Positions 47,446 to 58,232 of a stretch of 64,000 bases of DNA are shown here, in pieces. Each line of letters opens with the position of its first letter. The first letter of the stretch is position 1. Made by a program: the position numbers and the translations under genes. The notes under the pieces were generated by a model, which was not told the DNA's origin, made no database searches, and was given only the letters and a program-made list of their open reading frames with translations. This DNA is from Macrostomum hystrix (lineage: Eukaryota; Platyhelminthes; Macrostomidae): NCBI GenBank assembly GCA_950097015.1, contig CATNEN010000039.1, positions 10,696,001-10,760,000 of the forward strand. The letters are read 5' to 3'.

Positions 47446-47879
47446 CCGTTAGGAATAAAGATGAAAACAAAAGAAGCTCAGTGCATTTTCAATATCATTT
47501 AGTGAGGCTTGCGGCAAAAGCTTATGGAAACATAGTTGCTTATTTAGTTTAAATTTTAGAAAAGCTTTAAGTACAACACGAAAGTGTATGTACTATTGAC
47601 GGTTAAACAAATAATTGCTGAGATGGATTTTAAGTTTCACAAAAACGGTTTAACAAAAATTCCATCACTATGCAGATGTTTTTACAATGAACAGCAGAGT
47701 TGCTGGTATTAAAAATACTTGAAACACGATTTGACTACATAAAAGAGTGAAAGAAACAATTGTGGTCTCGATTTCACAATTTACGCATATTTGGGGCACA
47801 GGACAGACTGACCAAATGATATTTATTTCAATCCCTTGATGCACGCATCGGGCAGAGAAGACGAACAAGGCCCATAAAA

Positions 47880-48105
47880 ATCCTCCACGTTACTAATGTA
47901 CAGTAGTACATCTAGTGCAAAGAGGACGAGCAAGACCGATAAAAATTCCCGTCCCTAATGTACATCTAGGGCAGAGAGGACGAGCAAGACCGATAAAAAT
48001 TCCAGTCCCTAATGTACATCTAGGGCAGAGAGGACGAGCAAGACCGATAAAAATTCCCGTCCCTAATGTACATCTAGGGCAAAGAGGACGAAAAGACCCA
48101 TAAAA
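47880..48105. repeat. ~52-bp tandem repeat, locus B
   Basis: About four units of the same repeat as 43640-44035 (gacgagcaagaccgataaaa, aatgtacatctagggcagag), same orientation, ending about 80 bp from the SNAPC4 stop codon. Confidence 0.9.
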
Positions 48106-48183
48106 ACCAATCGATATTAAATGATTCACTCTACACATAACGAAACATAGAAAGCTGAAAGCTTAGGAAAGTTTGCCTTTGTA

Positions 48184-51100
48184 TCAGTCGGCAACTTCGA
48201 AATCGCCCAAATCAATCATCGCAGCAGGTTGCGATGGCGCCACAACTTCCAGCTCCTTCTCCACCGCCTCCTGCTGCAATTCGGCATCTATCTGTCGCTG
48301 CATCAAGAAGCTCGGCAGCAGACTGGCGTGCGGCCGATAGCCTTCAGCAATGAGTCGGACTAGTTCGCTGGGCACCGTGAGCATTTCACCGTTGGCCAGC
48401 GCGACGCCAACCACCGAATCCAACTGGAAGTCGCCAACCAAAGCGTCTGTGAGAAATTCTATCTGCTTCTTTGGTCCGCTCCTACCACGAGTTTTAGTCG
48501 GCGAGGCATTATCGCCGCCATTCTTCATCGCCCGCTGCTCTTTCAGGCGTCGCTCGTTGAGCTTGCCGGAGTTACGCGAGAAGGCCGAATTGGCCGGCAC
48601 CAGGTTTCTGGGCTTGGGCTCCAGGAATGCCGCAGGATTAGTCACGACCTCCATGCTACTGACGGCGGCTGCTCGAGATTTGCCGTTGCCGCCGCCGCGG
48701 TTCATCTCGGCGCCGTCCAATCGAGCAGTCAGGTGCGTGGCTGGCAGCAATTCGTCCATTGCCGGCCCTTCGGCATCTTCTTCGGACTCGGCCGCAACGA
48801 CTGCCGCCGAGTCTTCTTCGTCGAAGAAATGGCGCATAATATTCGGCGCCCTGGCCCGACAGTCGGCGAAGCTCATGCCGGACAGGACAGCGGGCCAGGC
48901 GAAAAGGCAGCGAAATTTTCTCTCCAGAGCGCGCCAATCCACGTTGTCGTCTTCGTCCTCTGCCTCGCCGACGTCGTCATCTTCATCGACATCGTCGCTT
49001 AGGGATCGTCGAAGAAGCTGCTCTCGACTAGCCAGCAGGCGACGAAACGCCGACGCGGTTGACAAAGTCAGCGGCAGAGGCGGCGCGGTCGGATCGGCCA
49101 GATAGACACGAAAAAATTGGCCCACTTTTTGAGCACAATTGCGACGCAATTTAAGCAGCTCGCCCATGGAGGAGTCGCCGAGAACGCGACAGACGGGCGG
49201 GAGGCGGTATCGCCGACGGGGCAGTCCGAGTAGGCGAGCCTTCACGTCCAGCCTGTCCGCAATGCGACTGGCCAAGGAGCGCTTCGCTACAGCTTCGGCA
49301 CTGTCGTCAACTTCGGCGTCAATGACGTCAACGGCGATTGCGGCGTCATCTTCAGCGTGGGTGGAGTTATTGACATCAGCTTCGTTGTCCCAGTTTACGC
49401 TTTCATTGTCGTCATTTTCAGCGTCTAAATCGACGCCGACGACTGGCTGGGTACGTGGCCGCTTGGACTTCGGCTTTGTGGACTCTTCCGACCCCAAATG
49501 ACGTTTCTTATTCAAATTTATGCCGACGGAGACCTCCGCAGCTGTCGCGGTCCCTGAATCTGATGACTGCTTGGAGTCGGGCTTCAGCGACTGTTGGACG
49601 GTAAAAAAATGACTTAGACAGGTAAACTTTTTAACAGGTAAACTGTTTAACAGGTAAACTGTCTAACAGGTAAACTGTCTAACAGGTAAACTGTCTAACA
49701 GGTTTAGAGAAACTGTCTGACAGTTTAGGGAAACTGTCTAACAGGTAAACTGTCTAACAGGTAAACTGTCTAACAGGTTTAGAGAAACTGTCTAACAGGT
49801 AAACTGTCTAACAGGTAAACTGTTTAACAGGTAAACTGTCTAACAGGTAAACTGTCTAACAGGTAAACTGTTTAACAGGTAAACTGTCTAACAGGTAAAC
49901 TGTCTAACAGGTTTAGAGAAACTGTCCAACAGGTAAACTGTCTAACATGTAAACTGTCTAACAGGTAAACTGTCTAACAGGTAAACTGTCTAACAGGTAA
50001 ACTGTCTAAGAGGTAAACTGTCTAGCAGGTAAACTGTCTAACAGGTAAACTGTCTAACAGGTAAACGGTCTAACAGGTAAACTGTCTAACAGGTAAACGG
50101 TCTAACAGGTAAACTGTCTAACAGGTAAACTGTCTAACAGTTAAACTGTCTAACAGGTAAACTGTCTAACAGGTAAAATGTCTAACAGGTTTAGAGAAAC
50201 TGTCTAACAGGTTTAGAGGAACTGTCTAACCGGTAGACAAACTATGTAACAGGTAAAGAATCACCAATTAAAAGTTTAAACATAATAATTCACAGTAGAA
50301 AGAAAAAAACTGACCAGAATAGACTCGACAATCTCCGGCACCATAGCTTGATACTGGCGCACGGTTTTACATTTGTTGAATCTCTCCTTGAGTTTTGGTG
50401 CCTCCATGGCAGTCTGCAGTGTCAGCCAGAGCCGATCTTCGGACTCAGGCAGCAGCAGTTCGCGGCAGAATTCGCGAGCTGCTGGACAGAGAGACCGCCT
50501 ATTCAATGCCTGCGAGAGTTTCGATACAATGGGCCGCCAAAGCGCAGCTTTCGCTGTCGAGTCGCGACGCAATTTTTCCAAGCTGTTGCGACTGCTGGCA
50601 GCACCGGCATTCAACGGACGCGGCACCAAGAAGCCTTCGTCGGCGTCGGCGAGAAGCTAGTGATATTGAAAAAAAATACAATGTCGTATTTTAAAAGTAC
50701 AAAAACAAATATAAAAGTACAAACATAACTTTTAAAGTACTATAATTAAGTACAAATGTCAGATTTTACCAGTAAAATGTCTGCTTATAAAAGTACAATG
50801 TCTAACAATAAAGGCTTACTTTATTGCTGCGGCTGTGTGGTGTCACAAACTGACTTATTAGGAATCGAACCCCTGACCAACAAGTCGTGAGCCTGATGCT
50901 CTATTAAGAAAACCAACAAAGAGTAAATTAGAGGACTCTCACCTGTGACAGAACCTCCTGCTTTACCGAGCCCATACTGGACGGCCCAGCTCCCTCTCCG
51001 CCAGTGTCTAAAAATCCTCCGCCAGCCAGCATCTTGGCCATCAGTGGCGTCCTTAGCAACAGTCGTCTGGCGTCGCCATCAACGTCCACAGAAGCTTTGA

Positions 51101-54100
51101 CGCGCTCCCAAACTAGGCTAGACAAGATTAACTGGCGCCAGCGGTACACCAGACTGCTGGCTGTGCGGCCGGGAAACTGCGGCAGAAAATCCGTCCAACA
51201 GACGCTGTGCACCTCGCGCATAATGAACTGAGCAACGGTGTTCTTCACAGCAAACCGACTGCCACCTAGCTGCTGCTGCTGCTGCTGCTGCTCCTGACTG
51301 AGCAGATCGTGAAGGCCGGTTGGCTGGGGCGCAAGAAGGAACAGCCGACGATCCTCGGCGTAGGTCCAGGCGGGCTGGTCGCGGCTGACCAGCTGTTCAA
51401 CAGCTTGACGGCAGGCCAGCTCGGTGCTGAGGGGTTTAAGAGTTGCGTTGCCATAGTAACTCAATTTAAAATTGAAATTCAAACATTTATTCAGCTTACC
51501 GGGTGCCAACAAAGCTGGCCACGCGCCTCAGCTTGAACGGGCCGTGGCGCTCGACAGCCAGGGCCAATCGGAGCCTCTCGCACTCCGACCAGTCTTCGAA
51601 TCTGTTGATGTCAGACGCGAGCGAGCGCCAACAGTCGGCGCAAACGGAGGCCACCTTCGGCCAGCCCGGAAGCAGCATTGACACCTGACGCCAGTCGATA
51701 AGATGCAGCGCCTGCAAATGGATTTAATAATCTGCTTACCCTCTTCTTGACCCTTACAGGCCTTCCAGAACGAAACGTGCCCTTTCTGGAACCTCAATAA
51801 CGAAGTTGCCCTGCACTTTGTTTGCCAATGCCTTTCTTTAATAGGGAGAGTCTAAACCACCTCGGACCTAATCCATCAATAATCCAGATCCAAGAAAATC
51901 CTACGGCAGTATCCATATCACAGGTGGATTTTACAGGCAGTACCCATATCACAGGTGGATTTCACAGGCAGTACCTATATCACAGGTGTATTTAACAGGC
52001 AATAGCCATATCACAGGTGGATTTCACAGGCAGTACCTATATCACAGGTGTATTTAACAGGCAATAGCCATATCACAGGTGGATTTCACAGGCAGTACCT
52101 ATCTCGCAGGTAGTGTTTGACTAGCAAAAGTTATGAAAAAAGCTACCTGAGAATTGATTGATTTATTAACGGCAGCCACCAAAGCGGCGGCAACAACGGC
52201 ATCTTTGACAGCGTCGGCGGCTGCCGTGGCCGCCGCACTGCTCGACCGCTGGGTCCGCCTGCGGTGTCGAGACAGCCAGCGCTGGGCACAGGCCAACGGT
52301 GGCCTGAGTCGGCCAGGAGAGCTCAGCGCGGCTGACACGGCGCCCCAGTTGCGCTCGCCGAGATCGCCGACCAGGGTCAATAAGCGGGCGTCTTCCTCGG
52401 ACGTCCACGACGACCTGGGGGACGATTTGAGCCGGGTGATAGAGTTCACACTCGATAGGAAAGAGTGACATAGGGAGGATGAAGTGACGCACATCAGGAA
52501 GAAAGGAGTGACACAATATGGAGTGATACATCAGGAAGGAGTGACACACGGACAGGAAGGAGTGACACGGACAGGAAGGAGTGACACACGGACAGGAAGG
52601 AGTGACACACGGACAGGAAGGAGTGACACACGGACAGGAAGAAGTGACACACGGACAGAAAGGAGTGACACACAGACAGGAAGGAGTGACACTCTGGAAG
52701 GATGGAGTGAGACGCGGGCAGGATGGATGGAGTGACACTCGGGCAGGATGGAGTGACACGGGCAGGATGGAGTGACACTCGTGCAGGATGGAGTGACACT
52801 CGTGCAGGATGGAGTGACACTCGTGCAGGATGGAGTGACACTCGTGCAGGATGGAGTGACACGGGCAGGATGGAGTGACACTCGTGCAGGATGGAGTGAC
52901 ACGGGCAGGATGGAGTGACACTCGTGCAGGATGGAGTGACACTCGGGCAGGATGGAGTGACACTCGGGCAGGATGGAGTGACACTCGGGCAGGATGGATG
53001 GAGTGACACTCGGGCAGGATGGAGTGACACGGGCAGGATGGAGTGACACTCGGGCAGGATGGAGTGACACTCGGGCAGGATGGAGTGACACGGGCAGGAT
53101 GGAGTGACACTCGGGCAGGATGGAGTGACACTCGGGCAGGATGGAGTGACACTCGGGCAGGATGGATGGAGTGACACTCGGGCAGGATGGAGTGACACGG
53201 GCAGGATGGAGTGACACTCGGGCAGGATGGAGTGACACTCGGGCAGGATGGAGTGACACGGGCAGGATGGAGTGACACTCGGGCAGGATGTAGTGACACA
53301 CGGGCAGGATGAATGGAGTGACACTCGTGCAGGATGGAGTGACACTCGGGCAGGATGGAGTGACACTCGGGCAGGATGGAGTGACACTCGGGCAGGATGG
53401 AGTGACACAGGCAGGATGGAGTGACACTCGGGCAGGATGGAGTGACACACGGGCAGGATGGAGTGACAAACGGGCAGGATGGAGTGACACTCGGGCAGGA
53501 TGGAGTGACACGGGCAGGATGGAGTGACACTCGGGCAGGATGGATGGAGTGACACTGGGGCAGGATGGAGTGACACTCGGGCAGGATGGATGGAGTGACA
53601 CTGGGGCAGGATGGAGTGAGACACTCACGAGTTGACACCAGGCCTCATGACATTGGCGTAGGTGAGCTGCAGGCTCCTAGCTGTGACTTGAGTCCTGCCG
53701 CTGGGCATTTTAACACCCATGTCGGTGACGACATTGTCGAAGTTGATCAAGTCGACACCGCCATTCGGTCCGTCATTTTCGAGCCTCTCCAGCAGTTCTT
53801 TGACGCCTGCTGAGCGCAGCTGGCGGATCTCTCTGTCCAGTTGGGACGATTTTTTTAAATTGAAATTTGTCGCCGCACTCGACGCGCCTAAAGTCTTCGT
53901 CTGTTCAGCTATTCCGGCCTGTCGTGACAACAGCGGCCTCAGCAATTTTTCACGAAAATTCTCCGCCACTAAGCGAAGGAATTTCTTCCTATAGGCTGGC
54001 CTGTTGGAGAAGCCGTACCCGCAGCCGTGGCCCTCGCCAAAAGGATTGCCACCGTGACTCGAGCCACTGCCGGACAATGTTATCAGACTGCTTAGGCACA

Positions 54101-55717
54101 GTTCGCCTCGGTCTCGCTTCGTTGCACCGTCGGCGTTTGGCGGACAGATTAATCTTGGAACGATTTTTGGGGAGGGTAAAAACTAGCAATTTGTGATCAT
54201 TTAAATTTTAAATCCCAGCGAAGATCTGAAAACCCATAATAACCTGAAATCCTAAATTTAAAAGTGTAAATAAAGCAATAAGTCTGAAATCCCATTCCGA
54301 ATCAACCGTAGACCACAGAAAGCCAGCATGGAGTCCCAGATGCCCCAGAGTACCTAGTGCCGCCGGCCAACGTTGCACTGAAGAACGGGCATCGGGCCAT
54401 CGCGCGAGAAGCCAGCCTGAGCTGCGGGAGGCGGCCGCCGGCCAGCAGAACCGAAGCGGCGGCTGTTGCGGCGGCGGCAGCGGCCGCGTTGGCCGCCTCA
54501 TCGTCGCCGGGCATCCCGTGAGAGGCTGCGGCAGCCGCGCCAAGCGACAGCAACAGATGACTGCCGGAGTCCATGCCGCCGCTGATTCCGCAGAGGCTGC
54601 CGATGGCCGCCTTATCGGTGTCGCCTTCTAGCGCCGACTTGCCGGCGCTGACTTCGTCGATGCGAGAGTCCACCCGGCGAAGACATTCGGCAACCAGCTC
54701 CTGGATTGGTGTTTTAAGGAATAGAATTTAGAGATTTAATTTCTTAGGGTTAACGGTATGAGTAACTTTACACTTAGTTTTAAGCGAAAATGCCTCATCA
54801 TCTAAATCAGGGGTCAGCAAACTCCGGCCCGCGGGCCAGATGCGGCCCTCGAAGCTCCCAAATCCGGCCCGTTGCCCATTCCGACATCTACAGTATCCTG
54901 TCTCGTCTCTCCCCTGTAATATCTCTCCCCTGTCTCATCGCTCCCCTGTCCCCTGAGTCCTTTCTCTCCCGTGTCTCGTCTATCCCGTGTCTCATCTCTC
55001 CCGTGTCTCATCAATCCCGTGTCTCATCTCTCCCGTGTCTTATCTCTCCCGTGTCTCATCTCTCCCGTGTCTCATCTCTCCCCTGTCTCATCTCTCCCCT
55101 GTCTCAACTCTCCCGCGTCTTATCTCTCCCGTGTCTCATCTCTCCCCTGTCTCAACTCTCCCGCGTCTCATCTCTCCCGTGTCTCATCTCTCCCGTGTCT
55201 TATCTCTCCCGTGTCTCATCTCTCTCCCGTGTCTCATCTCTCCCGTGTCTCAACTCTCCCGCGTCTTATCTCTCCTGTGTCTCATCTCTCCCATGTCTCA
55301 TCTCTTTCCCGTGTCTCATATCTACATTGTCTCATATTTTTACAGTCAATGCGGCCCGCTGTCGTCTTTTAGGTTCTCTATTTGGTCCGCTAGCTAATAA
55401 GTTTGCCGACCCCTGATCAAAATAGTAAAACAATATATGTACATGGCCAAGAACGATAAATTTACCTGGAGAGTCTGGTTCACAACAAGTACAGTTTCTG
55501 CATCACGAGGGATTTCGCCTTCCTCAGCATTGCGCAATGCTATAAGTAGGCTGGAGGCTTTGAAGTCAACCTCGTCTGTTTCATCGCAATATTCAATGGC
55601 TTCATCTGTGTTATTTTGATATGTTTCAAGAGTGGCTGCAGCTTCATGGGCAGTGGTATTTGGGCCTGCTGCAGCCTCAAGTTTGGCTAGAACCGATGGG
55701 TGTTGAATGTTGTTATC
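48184..55717 (-). CDS. SNAPC4: snRNA-activating protein complex subunit 4 (SNAP190), Myb-repeat protein; start exon uncertain
   Basis: Eight exons: 55466-55717, 54354-54700, 53629-54153, 52147-52450, 51500-51711, 50943-51426, 50315-50656, 48184-49590; phases agree, total 3873 nt (about 1290 residues; human about 1469). Myb repeats follow the SNAP190 order. A half repeat lies at NFDNVVTDMGVKM. Ra is WTSEEDARLLTLV...ERNWGAVSAAL. Rb ends DWRQVSMLLPG...CWRSLA. Rc is DWSECERLRLALAVERHG with VASFVGTR. Rd is AWTYAEDRRLFLLA...WTDFLPQFPGRTASSLVYRW. The C-terminal exon is acidic and basic in blocks, with KPKSKRPRTQ. The protein is the DNA-binding scaffold of SNAPc. The first listed exon follows a strong ttttgcag acceptor, so a further 5' exon is likely; an in-frame ATG at 55762 is an alternative. 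The 54354 donor and 54153 acceptor are the least certain junctions. Confidence 0.82.
49610..50255. repeat. 16-bp minisatellite in SNAPC4 last intron
   Basis: About 39 copies of ctgtctaacaggtaaa, with several longer variants reading aacaggtttagagaaactgt. Each + strand unit holds a donor-like CAGGTAAA, but the gene lies on the other strand. Confidence 0.95.
50823..50925 (-). repeat. tRNA-derived SINE fragment
   Basis: On the minus strand, ttaatagagcatcaggctca is followed by gttggtcaggggttcgattc, a perfect B box. The first bases of the A box are missing, and the 3' side runs into caataaag. It lies in the SNAPC4 intron between 50657 and 50942. Confidence 0.5.
51885..52125. repeat. ~31-bp tandem repeat in SNAPC4 intron
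   Basis: About seven units of cacaggtggatttcacaggc followed by agtacctatat. Two unit versions alternate (gtggatttcac and gtgtatttaac), giving a ~62-bp period. Confidence 0.9.
52485..53625. repeat. ~20-bp minisatellite in SNAPC4 intron 3
   Basis: More than 50 units of gtgacactcgggcaggatgg plus a. On the gene strand the unit reads cgagtgtcactccatcctgc, and the intron itself starts GTGAGTGTCTCACTCCATCC, so the array looks derived from the intron's own 5' end. Confidence 0.95.
54808..55415. mobile_element. hAT-type non-autonomous TIR element carrying a minisatellite
   Basis: Left end CAGGGGTCAGCAAACT (54808-54823) and right end, inverted, CAGGGGTCGGCAAACT (55400-55415) match at 15 of 16 positions. 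The flanking octamers atctaaat and atcaaaat differ at one base and fit an 8-bp hAT target duplication. Subterminal sequence is rich in GGCCCGC. No transposase is present. The centre is a 16-bp minisatellite. The TIR resembles that of known Charlie-like hAT elements. It lies in the SNAPC4 intron 54701-55465. Confidence 0.85.
54895..55330. repeat. 16-bp minisatellite inside the hAT-like element
   Basis: About 26 copies of tctcatctctcccgtg with ccctg and actct variants. The unit is the reverse complement of the array at 39402-39903. Confidence 0.95.
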
Positions 55718-55762
55718 CTGCAAAATAATGGTAAATAGGTTTATGTTGTGTTGGGATTTCAT

Positions 55763-58232
55763 AACATAAGTAATGCTTTTGTAACAAAATTTGGATAGTT
55801 TAGCGAGTATATGTAATTTGCTTTACATGTCATGTTAAATGTTACACAAAATGTTTTGCAATTTAATATAAAATAAAAATAAACTGCCTCATTAGCACAG
55901 TTAACACAAATATATAATGTGATGGCACATCAATATAAAATGTGTAATGCTACCATGTAATGTAAAAATATTGATATGAATACAAATTTTAAAAAATGTT
56001 TAACATAGCTACTCAGAAAACAGTCCAGTTTCATAGAATAGTAGCTAGTCTTGTAGAAAGTGTAAAGACTTATGTAAGAGTCATTTCTTTATTTTTAGTT
56101 TTCAATATATTCATAGATCTAATAAAATATCTAGAAAATCCATAAAACCTAGATTAGCTAGCTACCTTGCATAGCTGAAACCTGTAACTTGAAGACTAGC
56201 TATTGCCCATTGTGTATTTCACCATTAGTTTATACCAGAAGTAAAATAAATCTAGGAAGTGCACCTCAAAAAAAAACTAAATCCTAAGTTTAATGCATCA
56301 ACTTATGTTTCACTTATGTGCAAACAGTTCTCTATTCAAACCAAATCCACCTAAGACGTTTGTAATTCAAGCGCTATATATATGTGGAGAGTCTTCCATG
56401 CCTTTGATGCGAGACGTCAATAAACCGGAGACCGGAGTTATTGCACATGCAGTATGCAGTATGCACATATATGTCTAACATAATCAAGGAGGCCATCAAT
56501 CTAATCTTGCTTGCTAATAAGCGGGCATTATTACCATGCTAACATCACTTCGTTGACGTTATTGACACGGTCCATACATGCACAACACCTGGCCGACCCA
56601 GCCGAACCAGGTGAAACAAGGGCCAAGCAAGGTAAGTCGCAAAAACCAATCGAACAAGTGCAAAAAAATCAAAGGGGGGGACCAAGGGACAAAAAATGAA
56701 GGCGTGAAGAAAAGGAAAAAGGGGAGAGAAAATTAGAGCAAACTAAGTCGTAAATAGAACAATGAAACGAACTAAGTCGCAGATGAGAGCAAACTATGTC
56801 GTAAATAGAGCAAAAACTAAGTCGCACGGCCGGCTTAGATTTAGGAGGTTGCGCATGTATGACACGGTCAATAAGCATGTCAATAAGCATCGCGTAATCG
56901 GGCAGAAATCCTAAATTGATTATGATTCGACGATAAGGAGCAACAAAGCTTTTAAGTAGTTTGTATTGAGGCCACGATTTTAGTCATAGGCTTACTTTGA
57001 GTATTAAATAGTATAGCTAGACAAAAGGATTTTGTAAAAAAACAAATAAGGATAAATAGGAGCATTGAATTTGTGGTTCTTGATTAGAGCTCACTCACAA
57101 GTAAGCAAGCAAAGCCCCGTGTAAATGCGATAAAGTAAATTTGGTATTTATTCTTGGAAACTAGCGTGGTCTAAATGTTTACAAAAAAGCAGTCCGTGAA
57201 GAAACAAAACTAGTATATTGAAATGAGGCTGTAGTACAGAAGGATGTACTTTTTAGAAATTAGGTAATAACAACTATTTTTGTACCTACCAAAAAAGTTT
57301 TTTTGCATATGCTATTATGTACCTGGCGATCGTGGCACATATTTAGACTCCGCACATTACATGAAACTTTTCGACAACGTCAATATACTTTTTACTTGAC
57401 AAAGCATAACATTGATCTCGTGAAACAGTTTTGTAAAATGTCATGCGATATAAAAATGTGTATGTTCATTTCCTGCTATGACTATAGGACTGGAGAGAAT
57501 CCGTACACTGTTGTGCTGCTTATTCAGCTTGTACAGAGGGTCGTTATAACGTAAATCACTTGTCAATAAATAAGTTTGTTGAATTAGCAACTGTCACAGA
57601 TTTTTGTTGCCGCTTAGTTTTTGTACGATTTGTTTAAGTTTCCTGATAGAAGAATTCGATCCCTGTTCTGATATATTATGGGCATTAAAAGTGTGTCTAA
57701 AACAAAAATATAATTTCTTTTAGTTTAAAGGAAAAAATATTTTTTCCCTCTAAAAGTCTATTTATCCTTTTATAACTAAATATTTTTGATGTTATATTTA
57801 CTTTTGGTATGTTAGAAAAGAAAATTCTTATAGATTATTGGATGTAAAAAGATGTAATCTTTCTTCCCATCTTTGCGTTTGTCTCTCTACTTTTTGAGAT
57901 TTTTGAGGCTCTTAGAATATTATTAGTTGACAAATATCAAGAAATGAGTTAGGTTTTATTCAAATTAACTTTAAAACTGCCATTTATTCTCTGTGACTAA
58001 AGCAAATGATTAGACACATACTTCAAGCTTTTTAAAGAGATTCACTAAAAATAATAAACAAAAGCATACTACAGCTTACTAAAATCCTTAAAATTTTAGT
58101 TTGAGTTGTGAGTAAAAGAGTCAATAAATTCCTAGAATAATGCAATTTAAGTGCAAGGTCAGCAGAGTGAAGACTTATAAATTAAATAGTACTATATCTT
58201 AATTAGTGCATTGGCCAGAGTTGAGAGGTGCA
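55763..58232. other. AT-rich intergenic region
   Basis: No gene is recognised on either strand. A short tandem (aactaagtcgtaaatagagc variants, 56693-56825) is the only structure. The first exon of SNAPC4 may lie here, but I cannot identify it. Confidence 0.5.
56693..56825. repeat. Short degenerate tandem repeat
   Basis: About four units around gagcaaactaagtcgtaaat. Confidence 0.65.

Larger units (their letters stand above)
47003..48183. other. SNAPC4-SNAPC3 intergenic spacer
   Basis: About 1.2 kb between the stop of SNAPC4 and the start of SNAPC3, mostly tandem arrays (47050-47445 and 47880-48105) with AT-rich DNA between. I see no clear poly(A) signal or TATA box for either gene. Confidence 0.6.

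Noticed and set aside
48350-49105. 251-residue + strand frame
   Set aside because: Antisense shadow of the SNAPC4 last exon.
52166-53638. 365-490-residue minus-strand open frames rich in His/Pro/Ser
   Set aside because: Translation of the array in SNAPC4 intron 3; the true exon frame at 52147-52450 differs.
54790-55416. 208-residue frame with similar SLPCLISP peptide
   Set aside because: Same 16-bp unit inside the hAT-like element, not a protein related to anything else.
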